DNA from: Physcomitrium patens
Taxonomy: Eukaryota; Streptophyta; Bryopsida; Funariales; Funariaceae
NCBI RefSeq assembly: GCF_000002425.4
Contig: NC_037265.1
Location: 1,834,371-1,898,370, forward strand
Length of the DNA stretch: 64,000 nt
Direction of reading: 5' to 3'
Shown: in pieces, positions 25,783-35,453 of the stretch
How positions within the stretch are numbered: the first letter of the stretch is position 1
Layout: the number at the start of each line of letters is the position of its first letter
Notes under the pieces: model-generated
The model's database searches: none
What the model saw: only the letters and a program-made list of their open reading frames with translations
Told to the model about the DNA's origin: nothing
Program-made: the position numbers and the translations under genes

Positions 25783-26333
25783 TGTCATGAATATATATTT
25801 ACTTTAATTAAGACTTAGGTGATATGAATAGATAGAAGTAAATAAAAGTAGATTAATTTCATAATATCTTATAGAAAAGCTTCTTAGAAGCTTCATAGAT
25901 GCTATTTTGACTTTACATATATTTATACTTGATTGATAGATGAGAAACTTAGTCAACAAGTTAACCACGTACCACACATGTTGGTAGCTTATGAAACAAG
26001 TTAATTATGTGGTACTCACATAGAAAACTTGCCTTACAAGTTAAGATACATGTTGTACAAACTCAATATGTTTTTAGAGGTCCTATAGAACATCGCCACA
26101 TAGCTCTTAAGTAGATAATATATAAAGAGGCAAGAGTGAAGCCTTCTTCACTTTTGTCAACTCTTTTTCTTGCTTATAGTCTAGTTTCAAGGGTCTCTAG
26201 TTTTCTTGTCTTTTAGCAATAGCCATTCTAGTTTCATTCTTAATATACATATTGAATTATTTCTATTTTATCATCTTTCTTTGAAAAAAGTCTCATTTTT
26301 TTATCTATTTTTATCAAGTTCTTGTCTTTGACA
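25783..26333 (+). repeat. Left LTR of copy C
   Basis: 551 bp, TGTCATG...TTTGACA. The TATA box and the adjoining inverted repeat are largely kept. Confidence 0.9.
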
Positions 26334-26545
26334 AATTGACAAGAGTACACTTACAATATCAGAGCTTTGTCTAATCTTGATTAAGAGTGGCTTATCTCTT
26401 TCTCTTGATAAGATATAAGTGTATTAGAAGTTGTAGATTACCTTCTTTTAAACTGATATTGTTCTTAGTATTTTCTTTATTGTCAAGTCCTCTTTTCTAT
26501 TTTTCTTAGTCAATATTAGATATCTTCTATTTTTTAAGTGTTATC

Positions 26546-27552
26546 ATGGCACAACTTGTTGAAATGAAGAATACAATGACACAAATGTAAGAGCAATTGA
26601 GGGAGTTAATACTTGGAATGCATCAATTCAATTTATCATCACAAGTAGCAACAAGATTAGCAAGAAGTGATGATATAGAAATAATTGGAGCTGCTTCAAC
26701 AATTGTACCAAATCATATCCCTTTTCCTATGGTAGAATGCCCTTCCAGTGTTAGAGACCCAAGAATAGTCCTACTTGAGAAGTTTGACGACACCAGTGAA
26801 AAATTTAGAGGATTTATCAATCAAGTAAAATTTGTGATTAAACTTCAATCCCATAGCTATCTAACTCTAAGATTCTAAATTAGATTCACTAGTATGCTTT
26901 TTTTAAGTTTAGCATTATTATGATTTTTATCTTTTCTTGAACGATGAGATCTAATATTGGATAATTTGAAGGCTTTCTTTTAGCAGAGTTTTGATCCATA
27001 TATGAAAAACTTGATGTAATTCATGTTAAAACCAATAAGATCAATATTTTGCAATAAGACAATCAATCAGTAATATTGTATGCTTCATAGTTTTCACAAC
27101 TTATAACTGATATTAAGTAGGATAATGCTGCACTTATTAGCCAATTTTTCTACCAATTACAATATGAGGTAAAAACATTAATGCTCAATTTATGTGATCC
27201 TCAAACATTGAGTCAAGCAATTGACTTTATTGTGAAGTGAGACAATCATCTTTTTGAATTTCAATTTGAGAATCGTACAAGTAGACCTCAACATTATTAG
27301 TATTAAATGGCAATACCAACATCTCTTCAATACATAGATTTGGAAGTAGAGGATATGCAAATTGATATGGTACATTTTAAATTTCTTATTAAGCAAGAAA
27401 AGACTCATCGTCATCAAGAATGATTGTACTTATATTATGAAAAATCTAATCATACTGCTCAACATTGCCCAAAGAAACAACGCAACCATAAAATGAGGAG
27501 TACAACTATCAAAGATAATAATATGTTAGCAAACGAGTTTGTCCAACTACAA
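26546..27552 (+). pseudogene. Degenerate gag of copy C
   Basis: ATG at 26546 (ATGGCACAAC). The open piece 26597-26878 carries the N-terminal and first capsid part; later parts are full of stops. The knuckle reads LYYEKSNHTAQHC, its first Cys being replaced or preceded by a stop region. The codon after the knuckle that is TGA in the young copy is CAA here. Confidence 0.8.
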
Positions 27553-27554
27553 TA

Positions 27555-29752
27555 CGAACCGTGTAGCTAAAACCTTATACAACACCTACTAAAGGTCCTA
27601 TTCTCTCCTCAAAACCCTCTCCTTGTTTTACAATAAATATTATTTAGGACCTAAACATCACAAAGCCCCTACCTTGTTAGATTCAAGAACCTCAATATGT
27701 TTCTTAGATGAAGAATTTGCTAAAAGACATAGCATACACTTAATGAAGAAAACTAAACATATTCATGTAGAAGTCATAGATAGTCATCTGTTATCTTCAA
27801 GAGATGTTATTCATAAAATCCTTCCTATAGAAGTAGCAACTAATGGTTATAGTAGCTTTATAATATTTAATATTATTAGATCTCCTTCTAATCTAGTCAT
27901 TTTAGATTTATCATGGCTAAAAAAATATAACCCTAAAATAGATTAGACTTCTTATAGTCTTGACTTTATTGAAAGTATAACTAAGAGCATAGTTAATCGA
28001 GTAGAAAGTCATAAGCCTAGTATAATTAAACTTGTATTTATAGGTGCAAGAGCTTTCTTGTATGCTGCAAAAGAATGATCATCTTTTGTTATTTATGCCA
28101 CACTTATTTTTACTAGTGGAAAGACTTCAAGTGGCATTCTAAGCCAATATCAAGATTTTCAAGATGTATTTGAGAAGAAAAATGTGGATATTCTTTCAAA
28201 ACATCATTTCTATGATTGTTCAATTGACCTTCAAGAAGGAACACAATCTCCATTTGGACCAATCTATAGTTTATCACAAAATAAATTGGCTGAACTCAAA
28301 GATTATATTGAAGAAAATCTAGCTAAGAAATTTATATGCCATTCCAAATCTCCAACAAGAGCTTCAATTTTATATGTGAAGAAAAAAGATGGATCATTGA
28401 GGATGTGTCTTGATTATCGAAGAGTCAATAAAATCACCATCATAAACAAGTATCCATTATCTTTGATATCTCGACTCTTTGATGAGTTGAATCAAGTTAA
28501 GATCTATACAAAAATAGATCTATAAAGAGCATACAATCTGGTATACATCAGAGAATGATATGAATAGAAGATCACATTTTGAACAAGGTATGGATATTTC
28601 GAATACAATGTCATGCCTTTTGGACTTACAAATATACTAACAACATTCTAACATCTAATAAATGATGTTTTTTGGAAGTTTTTAGATGATTTTGTTATTT
28701 GTTACCTAGACAACATCTTAATCTATTCTAAGAACACAAAAGAATATGAACTTCATGTTCGTTGTGTGTTACAAAAATTAAGAGATGTGAGACTCTATGC
28801 CAAGATAGAAAAGAGTGTATTTCACACTACTCAAGTCGACTTCTACAAAGTTGTAGTTCCACTTACACGTTTGAGTTGTAAAGACAAACTTCAATAGAAT
28901 TAAAAAAAGGAAGTAGTATTTGAAGCTTTGAAGACAGATGTACTCTTTAGACAATCTTACCTTGCACCAAAGGAAAGAAATATCACTTTCAATCAACAAT
29001 GGACAATTCTCTTGGAGCTAGAGCACCTCCATCTTTGAATAATGAAATCAACACTAACTGTCGTTCAACTTTCATTAAGCTAGTTCAGTCAAGTATATCC
29101 TCTGATCCTCTTATTCATGATATTAAGGAAAAACCTTCAAAGTCTTATAATACTTCCAAGTTTGAATTCAAGAACAATCTACTATATTTCGAAGGATACC
29201 TATATGTTCTAAAAGATGAAGCTCAATTACATGTTCTTCAAGCTTGTCATGACTTTCTAGTAGCAAGACATTTTGGATAGAATAAAACTTTAGAACTAAT
29301 ATTTAGTGATTTTTGGTGGCCCCAAATATGAAAAGCAATTAAAGATTTTATACAATCTTGTGATATTTGCTCAAAATCAAAAACTCCTCGTCAATGACTT
29401 TACGAACTTCTTCAACTATTATCTATTCGAGAATAATTATTGACTTCTATTTTTATAGATTTCATCACGAATCTTTCAATCTCAAGTGCTTATGATTCTA
29501 TATTAGTGATAGTAGACCATTTTATCAAGATGGCTCATTTTGTACCATGTACAAAATATATCATAAGTGAAGAAATAGCTAAGCTCTATCTTGACAATAT
29601 CTATTGTTATCATGGATTATCCAAAAATATTATATCGGATAGGAGAACTCAGTTTGTATCAAGATTTTGGTAGATTCTTTTTAAAAATTTAAAAGTAGAT
29701 ATAAAACTATCTTTGGCATTTCATCTTCAAATTGATAGACAAATAGAGCGTG
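27555..29752 (+). pseudogene. Degenerate pol of copy C, 5' segment
   Basis: Protease (27623-27946, LLDSRTSICFLDEEF), RT N-terminal part (28184-28525), RT palm with YLDN (about 28700), then two deletions. From TTQVDF at about 28845 the sequence jumps to the downstream APLTRL block, and from FEALKT at about 28938 it jumps past RNase H. The integrase HHCC region and core follow (28999-29280, 29440-29673). The reading stops at 29752 where the young copy is inserted, and the rest of integrase resumes at 36006. Confidence 0.87.
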
Positions 29753-29976
29753 TGTCACGGCCATAATCATGTAAGCTAATAATTACATATAGAAATAGGT
29801 AGAAGTAAGTAAAAGTAGATAAAAGTAAGTTAATTGTATAATATTTAATATAATCAAGCTAACTATGTGGCCCACACGTAGAAAAACTTGCCTTGTAAGT
29901 CAAGGCATGTGTCCTACAAAGTCAACACATATTGGAGGTCCTATAGAACGTCGCCACGTAGCCCCTAGTTAGATAG

Positions 29977-29984
29977 TATATATA
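29977..29984 (+). promoter_or_regulatory. LTR TATA box
   Basis: TATATATA, followed by GAGACAAGAG. It is kept at the equivalent place in the full LTRs of all copies in the window, so it is the likely core promoter of the element. Confidence 0.6.
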
Positions 29985-29986
29985 GA

Positions 29987-30016
29987 GACAAGAGTGAAGG
30001 CTTCTTCACTCTTGTC
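29987..30016 (+). promoter_or_regulatory. Palindrome at the presumed LTR transcription start
   Basis: GACAAGAGTGAAG and its exact reverse complement CTTCACTCTTGTC, separated by GCTT. The arms are 13 bp, starting 2 bp after the TATA box. Equivalent palindromes, partly eroded, follow the TATA box in copies A, B, C and D. With a start site about 25-30 bp downstream of TATA, the start would fall in the right arm. Confidence 0.6.
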
Positions 30017-30207
30017 AACTCCTTTCTTGCTTCTAGTCCAGGTTCAAGAGTCTTTAGTTTCTTGTCTTGTGGCAATAGCCATTTCAGTTTCCTTTTAATA
30101 TACCTACTTGTTTATATTTTGACTTATTATATTGAGATAGCCTTTTGGTGTATATTTTTCCTCATCGAGTCTTTGTCCTTGACAGATTGACAAGAGTGCA
30201 CTTACAA

Positions 30208-30216
30208 TATCAGAGC
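30208..30216 (+). other. Putative primer-binding site
   Basis: TATCAGAGC matches the last nine bases of the usual plant initiator-Met tRNA primer site TGGTATCAGAGC. The first bases differ (ACAA), and the site lies 23 nt after the LTR end instead of the usual few bases. The same offset is seen in other copies. Confidence 0.5.
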
Positions 30217-30396
30217 TTCGTTTTTTCTTGAGTAAGAGTGGATTACCCCTTTCTCTTGACAAGGCATAAGCGTATTAGAAGTTTGTGGATTACCTACTTC
30301 TAAACTGATATTGTTCTTAGTATCTTCTTTGTTATCAAGTCTTTCTTTTCTTTTGTCTTGAGCAGTATCAAACAAATTTTTCTTCTTAGTGTCATT

Positions 30397-31401
30397 ATGG
30401 CAGAGCTTGTTGAAATGAAGAGTGCAATGGCACAAATGCAAGAGCAAATGAGGGAGTTAATGCTTGCGATGCATCAACTCAATTCACCAACAAAGGAAAG
30501 AACAAGAATAGCAGAAAGTGGAGATATAGAGATGATCGGAGCTGCTTCAACATCTACAACAAATCACGTTCCTTCTCCAATTGTACAACACCCTATAAGA
30601 ACTAGAGAACCAAGAATTGCCTTACCTGAGAAATTTGATGGTACGAGATCAAAGTTTCGAGGGTTCATCAATCAAGTACAATTGGCAATTGAACTTCAAC
30701 CGCAAAGCTATCCAACTCCAGGATCACAAGTCAGGTTTATTGGCACTCTACTTTCTGGTTCTGCATTATCGTGGTTTTCGTCTTTTCTTGAACAACGAAA
30801 TCCAATATTGGACAATTTGGAAGCTTTTTTGGCGGAGTTTCGATCTATGTATGGTGAACACGATGCAACTCGTGTTGCAACAAATAAGATCCAAATTCTG
30901 CGACAAGGAAATCGCTCAGTAACAGTATATGCTTCACAATTTTGACAACTTGCAATTGACATCAAGTGGGATGATGCTGCACTCATCAGTCAATTTCTTT
31001 ATGGATTGCAATACGAAGTAAAGAAATTGATGCTCAACTTACCTGATCCTCAAACTTTGAGTCAAGCAATCGATTTTGCGGTAAAATGTGATAATCGACT
31101 TTTTGAATTTCGATCTGAGAATCATTCACGGGAACCTCAACGTTATTACTCAATGGCAACATCAACATCTTTGCCAAACGTACATTCGGAAGTAGAAGAC
31201 ATGCAAATTGACGCGGTACGTTTTAAACCTCTAACTGAGCAAGAAAAGATTCGTCGTCGTCAAGAAGGATTATGTTTATATTACGGAGAACCTAAGCACA
31301 CTGCTCAACATTGTCCAAAGAAATGACGCAACTATAAAATAAGGGGTACGACGGTCAAAGAAGACAACATGTCGGAAAACGGATTCGTCCGGCTACAATA
31401 G
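30397..31401 (+). pseudogene. gag of the young copy (two stop codons)
   Basis: Structural polyprotein that would build the virus-like particle. ATG at 30397; about 334 codons to a TAG at 31399. The N-terminal 30 residues are helical and coiled-coil-like (MAQMQEQMRELMLAMHQL). The Ty3-type capsid follows (PEKFDGTRSKFRGFINQVQL; LSGSALSWFSSFLEQ). A zinc-knuckle region CLYYGEPKHTAQHC lies near the end, with Tyr where the second Cys of CX2CX4HX4C should be. Two in-frame TGA codons (30943 and 31324) replace codons that are CGA in copy A, so recent damage makes this gag non-functional as it stands. The TAG at the end matches gag ends in other copies. Pol overlaps it by about 64 nt in the -1 frame. 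Confidence 0.9.
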
Positions 31402-31406
31402 GGACC

Positions 31407-33392
31407 GTGCAGCTGGAACCTTGTACAATTCCTAATGAAGGTCCTATCCTCTCCTCAAAACCCTCTCCTTGTTTTATAATAGACTTATATTTAGGACCTA
31501 AGAATTACAAAGCCTCTGCTTTATTAGATTCGGGAGCCTCAGCATGTTTTTTAGATGAACAATTTGTTAAAAGTCGTAAAATACCCTTTGTACAGAAACC
31601 TAAACCAGTACATGTAGAAGTCATAGATGGTCGTCCCTTGTCTTCTGGAGATGTCCCTCATGAAACTCATCCTATAAAAGTAACAATAGACGGTCATGAT
31701 AGCTACATAGCTTTTAACATAATTAAATCCCCGTCCAATCCAGTTATTTTAGGTTTATCCTGGCTAGAAAAATATAACCCTCGAATAGATTGGAATTCGC
31801 GTAAACTTGACTTTTCCAAAAGCGTTATTAATAGTTCTACGAACCAAGTAAAAAATTATAAGTCTAGTACAGTAAAACCCATACTGATAAGTGCAAAAGC
31901 ATTTATACACGCAGCAAAAGAAGGATCAACTTTTGCTATTTATGCTGCACCTATTTCTGAAAACGTAAAGACTTCAAGTGGCATTCCAAGTCAATATCAG
32001 GAGTATCAAGACGTTTTTGAGAAAAAGAATGCAGATATTCTTCCTGAGCATCGTCCATATGATTGTTCAATCGACCTCAAGGAAGGAACTCAGCCACCAT
32101 TTGGACCAATTTACAGTTTATCGCAAGATGAGATGGCTGAACTCAAGACATATATTGACGAGAATTTAGCGAAGAATTTCATACGCCATTCAAAATCTCC
32201 AGCAGGAGCTCCAATTCTATTCGTAAAGAAAAAAGATGGATCTTTACGAATGTGTGTTGATTATCGAGGATTCAACAAGATCACAATCAAGAACAGGTAT
32301 CCATTACCTTTGATATCAGGACTCCTTGACCAGTTGAATCAAGCTAAGATCTATACAAAAATAGATCTAAGAGGAGCATATAATCTAGTACGGATCAAAG
32401 AAGGAGATGAATGGAAGACTGCATTTCGAACCAGGTATGGACATTTCGAATATAATGTCATGCCCTTTGGACTCACGAATGCACCAGCTGCTTTTCAACA
32501 TCTCATGAATGATGTATTTTGTGAATTCTTAGACAATTTTGTCGTCTGCTATCTAGACGATATCCTGATCTATTCCAAGAACGTCGAAGAACATGAAATA
32601 CATGTTCGTCAAGTATTACAAAAACTTAGAGATGCAGGATTGTACGCCAAGATGGAAAAGTGTGTATTTCACACTACTCAAGTTGACTTTTTAGGATACA
32701 TCATTTCAAATGATGGTCTCATGATGGATTCTAAGAAAGTCCAAACAATCGTGGATTGGAAGATTCCAAGGACAGTAAGAGATGTTCAATGTTTCTTGGG
32801 ATTTGCCAATTACTATCGGATCTTCATCAAAGATTTCTCACGAGTTGCAGCTCCACTTACACGCTTGACTAGTAAAGATAAATTTCAATGGAATCAAGAA
32901 GCGGAAGCAGCATTTGAAACCTTGAAGACATCGTTTGTCTCTGCACCAGTCTTATATCGTGTTGACTTTTCCAAGGCATTTTTTATGGAAACAGATGCAT
33001 CAGCTTTTGCCTTGGGTGCAATTTTATCACAAATGGGAACAGATGACAAATTCCATCTGATAGCTTTTCATTCAAGAAAATTCTCAGCAGCCGAGATCAA
33101 TTATGAGATCCACGATAAAGAACTTCTTGCGATCGTGGATTCCTTTCAAGAATGGCGTCATTATCTAGAAGGCGCTTCTAGTCCAGTCACTGTGTATACA
33201 GATCACAAGAACCTCGAGTATTTCATGTCAGCACGCGTGTTGAATCGTCGTCAAGCTCGTTGGAGTATGTCTTTGTCAAGATTCGAGTTCATTATCACTT
33301 ATCGGCCAAGAAAACAACAAGGTTTATCCGATGCCCTATCTAGACGTTCTTATTTTGCACCAAAAGAAGGAGATGCAGCTTTTGAGCAATAA
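31407..33392 (+). CDS. pol, first part: protease, reverse transcriptase, RNase H
   Basis: 661 codons open from GTG at 31407; the frame is actually open from 31338 and is -1 relative to gag, so expression by frameshifting is likely and the true N-terminus is unknown. Aspartic protease: LLDSGASACF with the catalytic DSGA at about residues 41-44. [29 protein letters not shown] and YLDDILIYS with YLDD at about 382-385. RNase H: METDASAFALGA at about 527 and DKELLAIVDSFQEWRHYLEG at about 571-590. A TAA at 33390, where copy A has CAA, separates it from integrase. Apart from that stop the enzymes look intact. It converts element RNA to DNA and processes the polyprotein. Confidence 0.95.
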   Translation: MQLEPCTIPNEGPILSSKPSPCFIIDLYLGPKNYKASALLDSGASACFLDEQFVKSRKIPFVQKPKPVHVEVIDGRPLSSGDVPHETHPIKVTIDGHDSYIAFNIIKSPSNPVILGLSWLEKYNPRIDWNSRKLDFSKSVINSSTNQVKNYKSSTVKPILISAKAFIHAAKEGSTFAIYAAPISENVKTSSGIPSQYQEYQDVFEKKNADILPEHRPYDCSIDLKEGTQPPFGPIYSLSQDEMAELKTYIDENLAKNFIRHSKSPAGAPILFVKKKDGSLRMCVDYRGFNKITIKNRYPLPLISGLLDQLNQAKIYTKIDLRGAYNLVRIKEGDEWKTAFRTRYGHFEYNVMPFGLTNAPAAFQHLMNDVFCEFLDNFVVCYLDDILIYSKNVEEHEIHVRQVLQKLRDAGLYAKMEKCVFHTTQVDFLGYIISNDGLMMDSKKVQTIVDWKIPRTVRDVQCFLGFANYYRIFIKDFSRVAAPLTRLTSKDKFQWNQEAEAAFETLKTSFVSAPVLYRVDFSKAFFMETDASAFALGAILSQMGTDDKFHLIAFHSRKFSAAEINYEIHDKELLAIVDSFQEWRHYLEGASSPVTVYTDHKNLEYFMSARVLNRRQARWSMSLSRFEFIITYRPRKQQGLSDALSRRSYFAPKEGDAAFEQ

Positions 33393-33404
33393 AGAACGGT
33401 CCTC

Positions 33405-34895
33405 TTGAAACCGGAGCAATTTCATCTCCGAGCAATGAAATCAACATTGACTGTTGATTCAACTTTTCTCAAGCAAATCCAGTCCAGTATGTCCTCAGAC
33501 CCTCTTATTTATGATATCGAGAATAATTCTTCCAAGTCTCATGATCCTTCTAAGTTTGAGTTCAAGAATAATCTATTATATTTTGAAGGACGCCTATATG
33601 TTCCAAAAGGAGAAGCACGTTTACGTGTTCTTCAAGCACGTCATGACTTTCCAACAACAGGGCACTTTGGATATAATAAGACTTTGGAACTCATATCAAG
33701 AGATTTTTGGTGGCCACAAATGTGGAAGTCAGTCAAAGACTTTGTACAATCATGTGATATTTGTTCAAGATCAAAAATTCCTTGTCATCGACCTTACGGA
33801 CTTCTTCAGCCATTACCTATACCAGAACAACCATGGTCTTCTGTTTCTATGGATTTCATCACAGATCTTCCAAGCTCAAGATCTTATGATTCTATATTTG
33901 TGATAGTAGATCGTTTCACCAAGATGGCACATTTTGTGCCATGTACAAAATCTATCACAGGTGAAGAAACAGCTAAGCTTTTCATTGATAATATCTATCG
34001 CTATCATGGATTACCTAAAGATATCATATCGGATAGGGGAACTCAATTTGTGTCAAGATTTTGGAGGAACCTTTTCAAGATTTTAAAAGTGGACATAAAA
34101 CTATCTTCGGCTTTTCATCCTCAAATTGATGGACAAACAGAGCGCGTAAACCAAGTCTTGGAGCAATATTTAAGGTGTACTATCAACTACCAACAAGATG
34201 ATTGGACAACCCTTCTGCCATTGGCAGAGTTTGCTTATAATAATACGGTACATTCTTCCACGCAACAAACACCTTTCTTTGCCAATTATGGCTATCATCC
34301 ACGACTTGATACTTTTGATTTTTCAAAAGTTGATAATCCTGCAGCAGAAGATATGGCAAATCGGTTGTCAGAGTTACATGCAATAATGAAGACACAATTG
34401 AAGGAAGCTCAAGAACGACAAAAGATAAACGCAGATCTATATCGTAAGGAGCAACCACAGATCAACGTCGGTGATAAGGTATGGCTACTTCGTCGCAATA
34501 TCAAGACTACTCGACCTTGTGACAAGTTGGACTATCGTAGGCTTGGCCCCTTTTCTGTTTCTGAACAGATCAACCCAGTTGCATATCGGTTACATCTACC
34601 AGAGTCAATGAAGATCCATCCTGTATTCCACGTATCTCTTCTTGAACCATATAAGACAGTGGATATACAAGGAAGAAGACAAATGCCACCGCCTCCTATA
34701 GAAGTAGATAATAATGAAGAATTTGAGGTGGAAGAGATATTAGACTCAAGGCGGCGCCGAAATAAGCTGGAATATCTTGTTCATTGGCGCGGATATGATA
34801 TTAGTGAACGCACATGGGAGCCATCCAGGAATCTAGCAAATGCATCAACTAAAGTCAAAGTTTTTCATCAACGACATCCATCAAAACCAAGATGA
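33405..34895 (+). CDS. pol, second part: integrase with chromodomain
   Basis: 496 codons, in frame with the preceding part but separated by one TAA. The zinc-binding HHCC region has H80, H87, C117 and C120. The catalytic core has D150 (SMDF), D210 (SDRG) and E246 (GQTERVNQ), spaced D-X59-D-X35-E. The C-terminal part includes INVGDKVWLLRRN and the GPFSV region. A chromodomain ends the protein (FEVEEILDSRRRRNKLEYLV then HWRGYDISERTWEPSRNL, about 430-490), the hallmark of chromoviruses, whose chromodomains guide insertion toward marked chromatin. ATG at 33405 is only the first Met after the stop; the natural protein would be cut from a larger polyprotein. Confidence 0.95.
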   Translation: MKPEQFHLRAMKSTLTVDSTFLKQIQSSMSSDPLIYDIENNSSKSHDPSKFEFKNNLLYFEGRLYVPKGEARLRVLQARHDFPTTGHFGYNKTLELISRDFWWPQMWKSVKDFVQSCDICSRSKIPCHRPYGLLQPLPIPEQPWSSVSMDFITDLPSSRSYDSIFVIVDRFTKMAHFVPCTKSITGEETAKLFIDNIYRYHGLPKDIISDRGTQFVSRFWRNLFKILKVDIKLSSAFHPQIDGQTERVNQVLEQYLRCTINYQQDDWTTLLPLAEFAYNNTVHSSTQQTPFFANYGYHPRLDTFDFSKVDNPAAEDMANRLSELHAIMKTQLKEAQERQKINADLYRKEQPQINVGDKVWLLRRNIKTTRPCDKLDYRRLGPFSVSEQINPVAYRLHLPESMKIHPVFHVSLLEPYKTVDIQGRRQMPPPPIEVDNNEEFEVEEILDSRRRRNKLEYLVHWRGYDISERTWEPSRNLANASTKVKVFHQRHPSKPR

Positions 34896-34989
34896 AAATC
34901 TCTCTTATAAAAGAGACAAGATTGAGGCAAGACAACATTCAATTTCCTATCCTTGTTTGTAACTTCTTTGCATTTGTGACGCTAATTAG

Positions 34990-35412
34990 ATGAAGAGCCA
35001 ACAACCTGCAGATTCAACTCAAGAACCTTCGTTTGCTGACCTGCCGGACGAGACATTACGATTGTCACAACCTTCAAGACGACGCAATCGAGATGAAGAT
35101 CTTCAAGAATGACATGTTCTTCCTCGAACAGATGGTGAGATACAACGCGTTTGGTATCACGATTTGGGAAGGGACTCCCGATGTTTGGTGACTTTGCTAG
35201 AGGTAGGAACAACTCCTGATGGTGTTCCGAATATTCTATTCGAAGGAAGTTATGAAGGCCTCAATAATGATCAAATAACTGGGTGGTCTTCCCGCCCTGG
35301 TATGGGACACTACCGATGGTTGAGAGGCCCTATCAATCATCTTCGAAGAGAACAGAGATTAGAGTATGTGGCGAATACAATTCGTCGCATCATAGATTTC
35401 CCCAACATATGA
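34990..35412 (+). pseudogene. ORF3: conserved extra ORF between pol and 3' LTR
   Basis: An ORF of 140 codons plus stop, starting ATG at 34990 and ending TGA at 35412, with one internal TGA at 35110 (codon 41). The N-terminal 40 residues are polar and proline/serine rich (EPSFADLPDE; QPSRRRNRDED). The C-terminal 99 form a compact-looking block with VWYHDLGRDSRCLVTLLEVG, FEGSYEGLNNDQITGWSS, MGHYRWLRGPINHLRREQ and a tail RRIIDFPNI. No signal peptide, membrane span or known motif is seen, so it is not env-like. The same ORF occurs at the same place in copies A, B, C and D with lengths 423, 422, 422 and 423 nt. That argues it was under coding constraint in the source element. Function unknown. Confidence 0.75.
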
Positions 35413-35439
35413 TGACCGCTCCTCGTCGAACTCGTCTCT

Positions 35440-35453
35440 AGAAGGGAGGGTAA
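35440..35453 (+). other. Polypurine tract
   Basis: AGAAGGGAGGGTAA directly before the right LTR start TGTCACGG, where plus-strand DNA synthesis is primed in LTR elements. Equivalent purine tracts precede the right LTRs of copies A and C. Confidence 0.75.

Larger units (their letters stand above)
29753..30184 (+). repeat. Left LTR of young copy (120-bp deletion)
   Basis: 432 bp, TGTCACGGCC...CTTGACA. It is identical to the right LTR except for about four transitions and one deletion of about 120 bp. The deletion falls after 'taatatttaatata' (about 29854) and removes the U3 part that carries the gttagcttga/tcaagctaac inverted repeat. Confidence 0.93.

Noticed and set aside
34990..35412. ORF3 as an envelope gene
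   Set aside because: No signal peptide, membrane span, cysteine-rich ectodomain or splice acceptor context; length only 140 residues.
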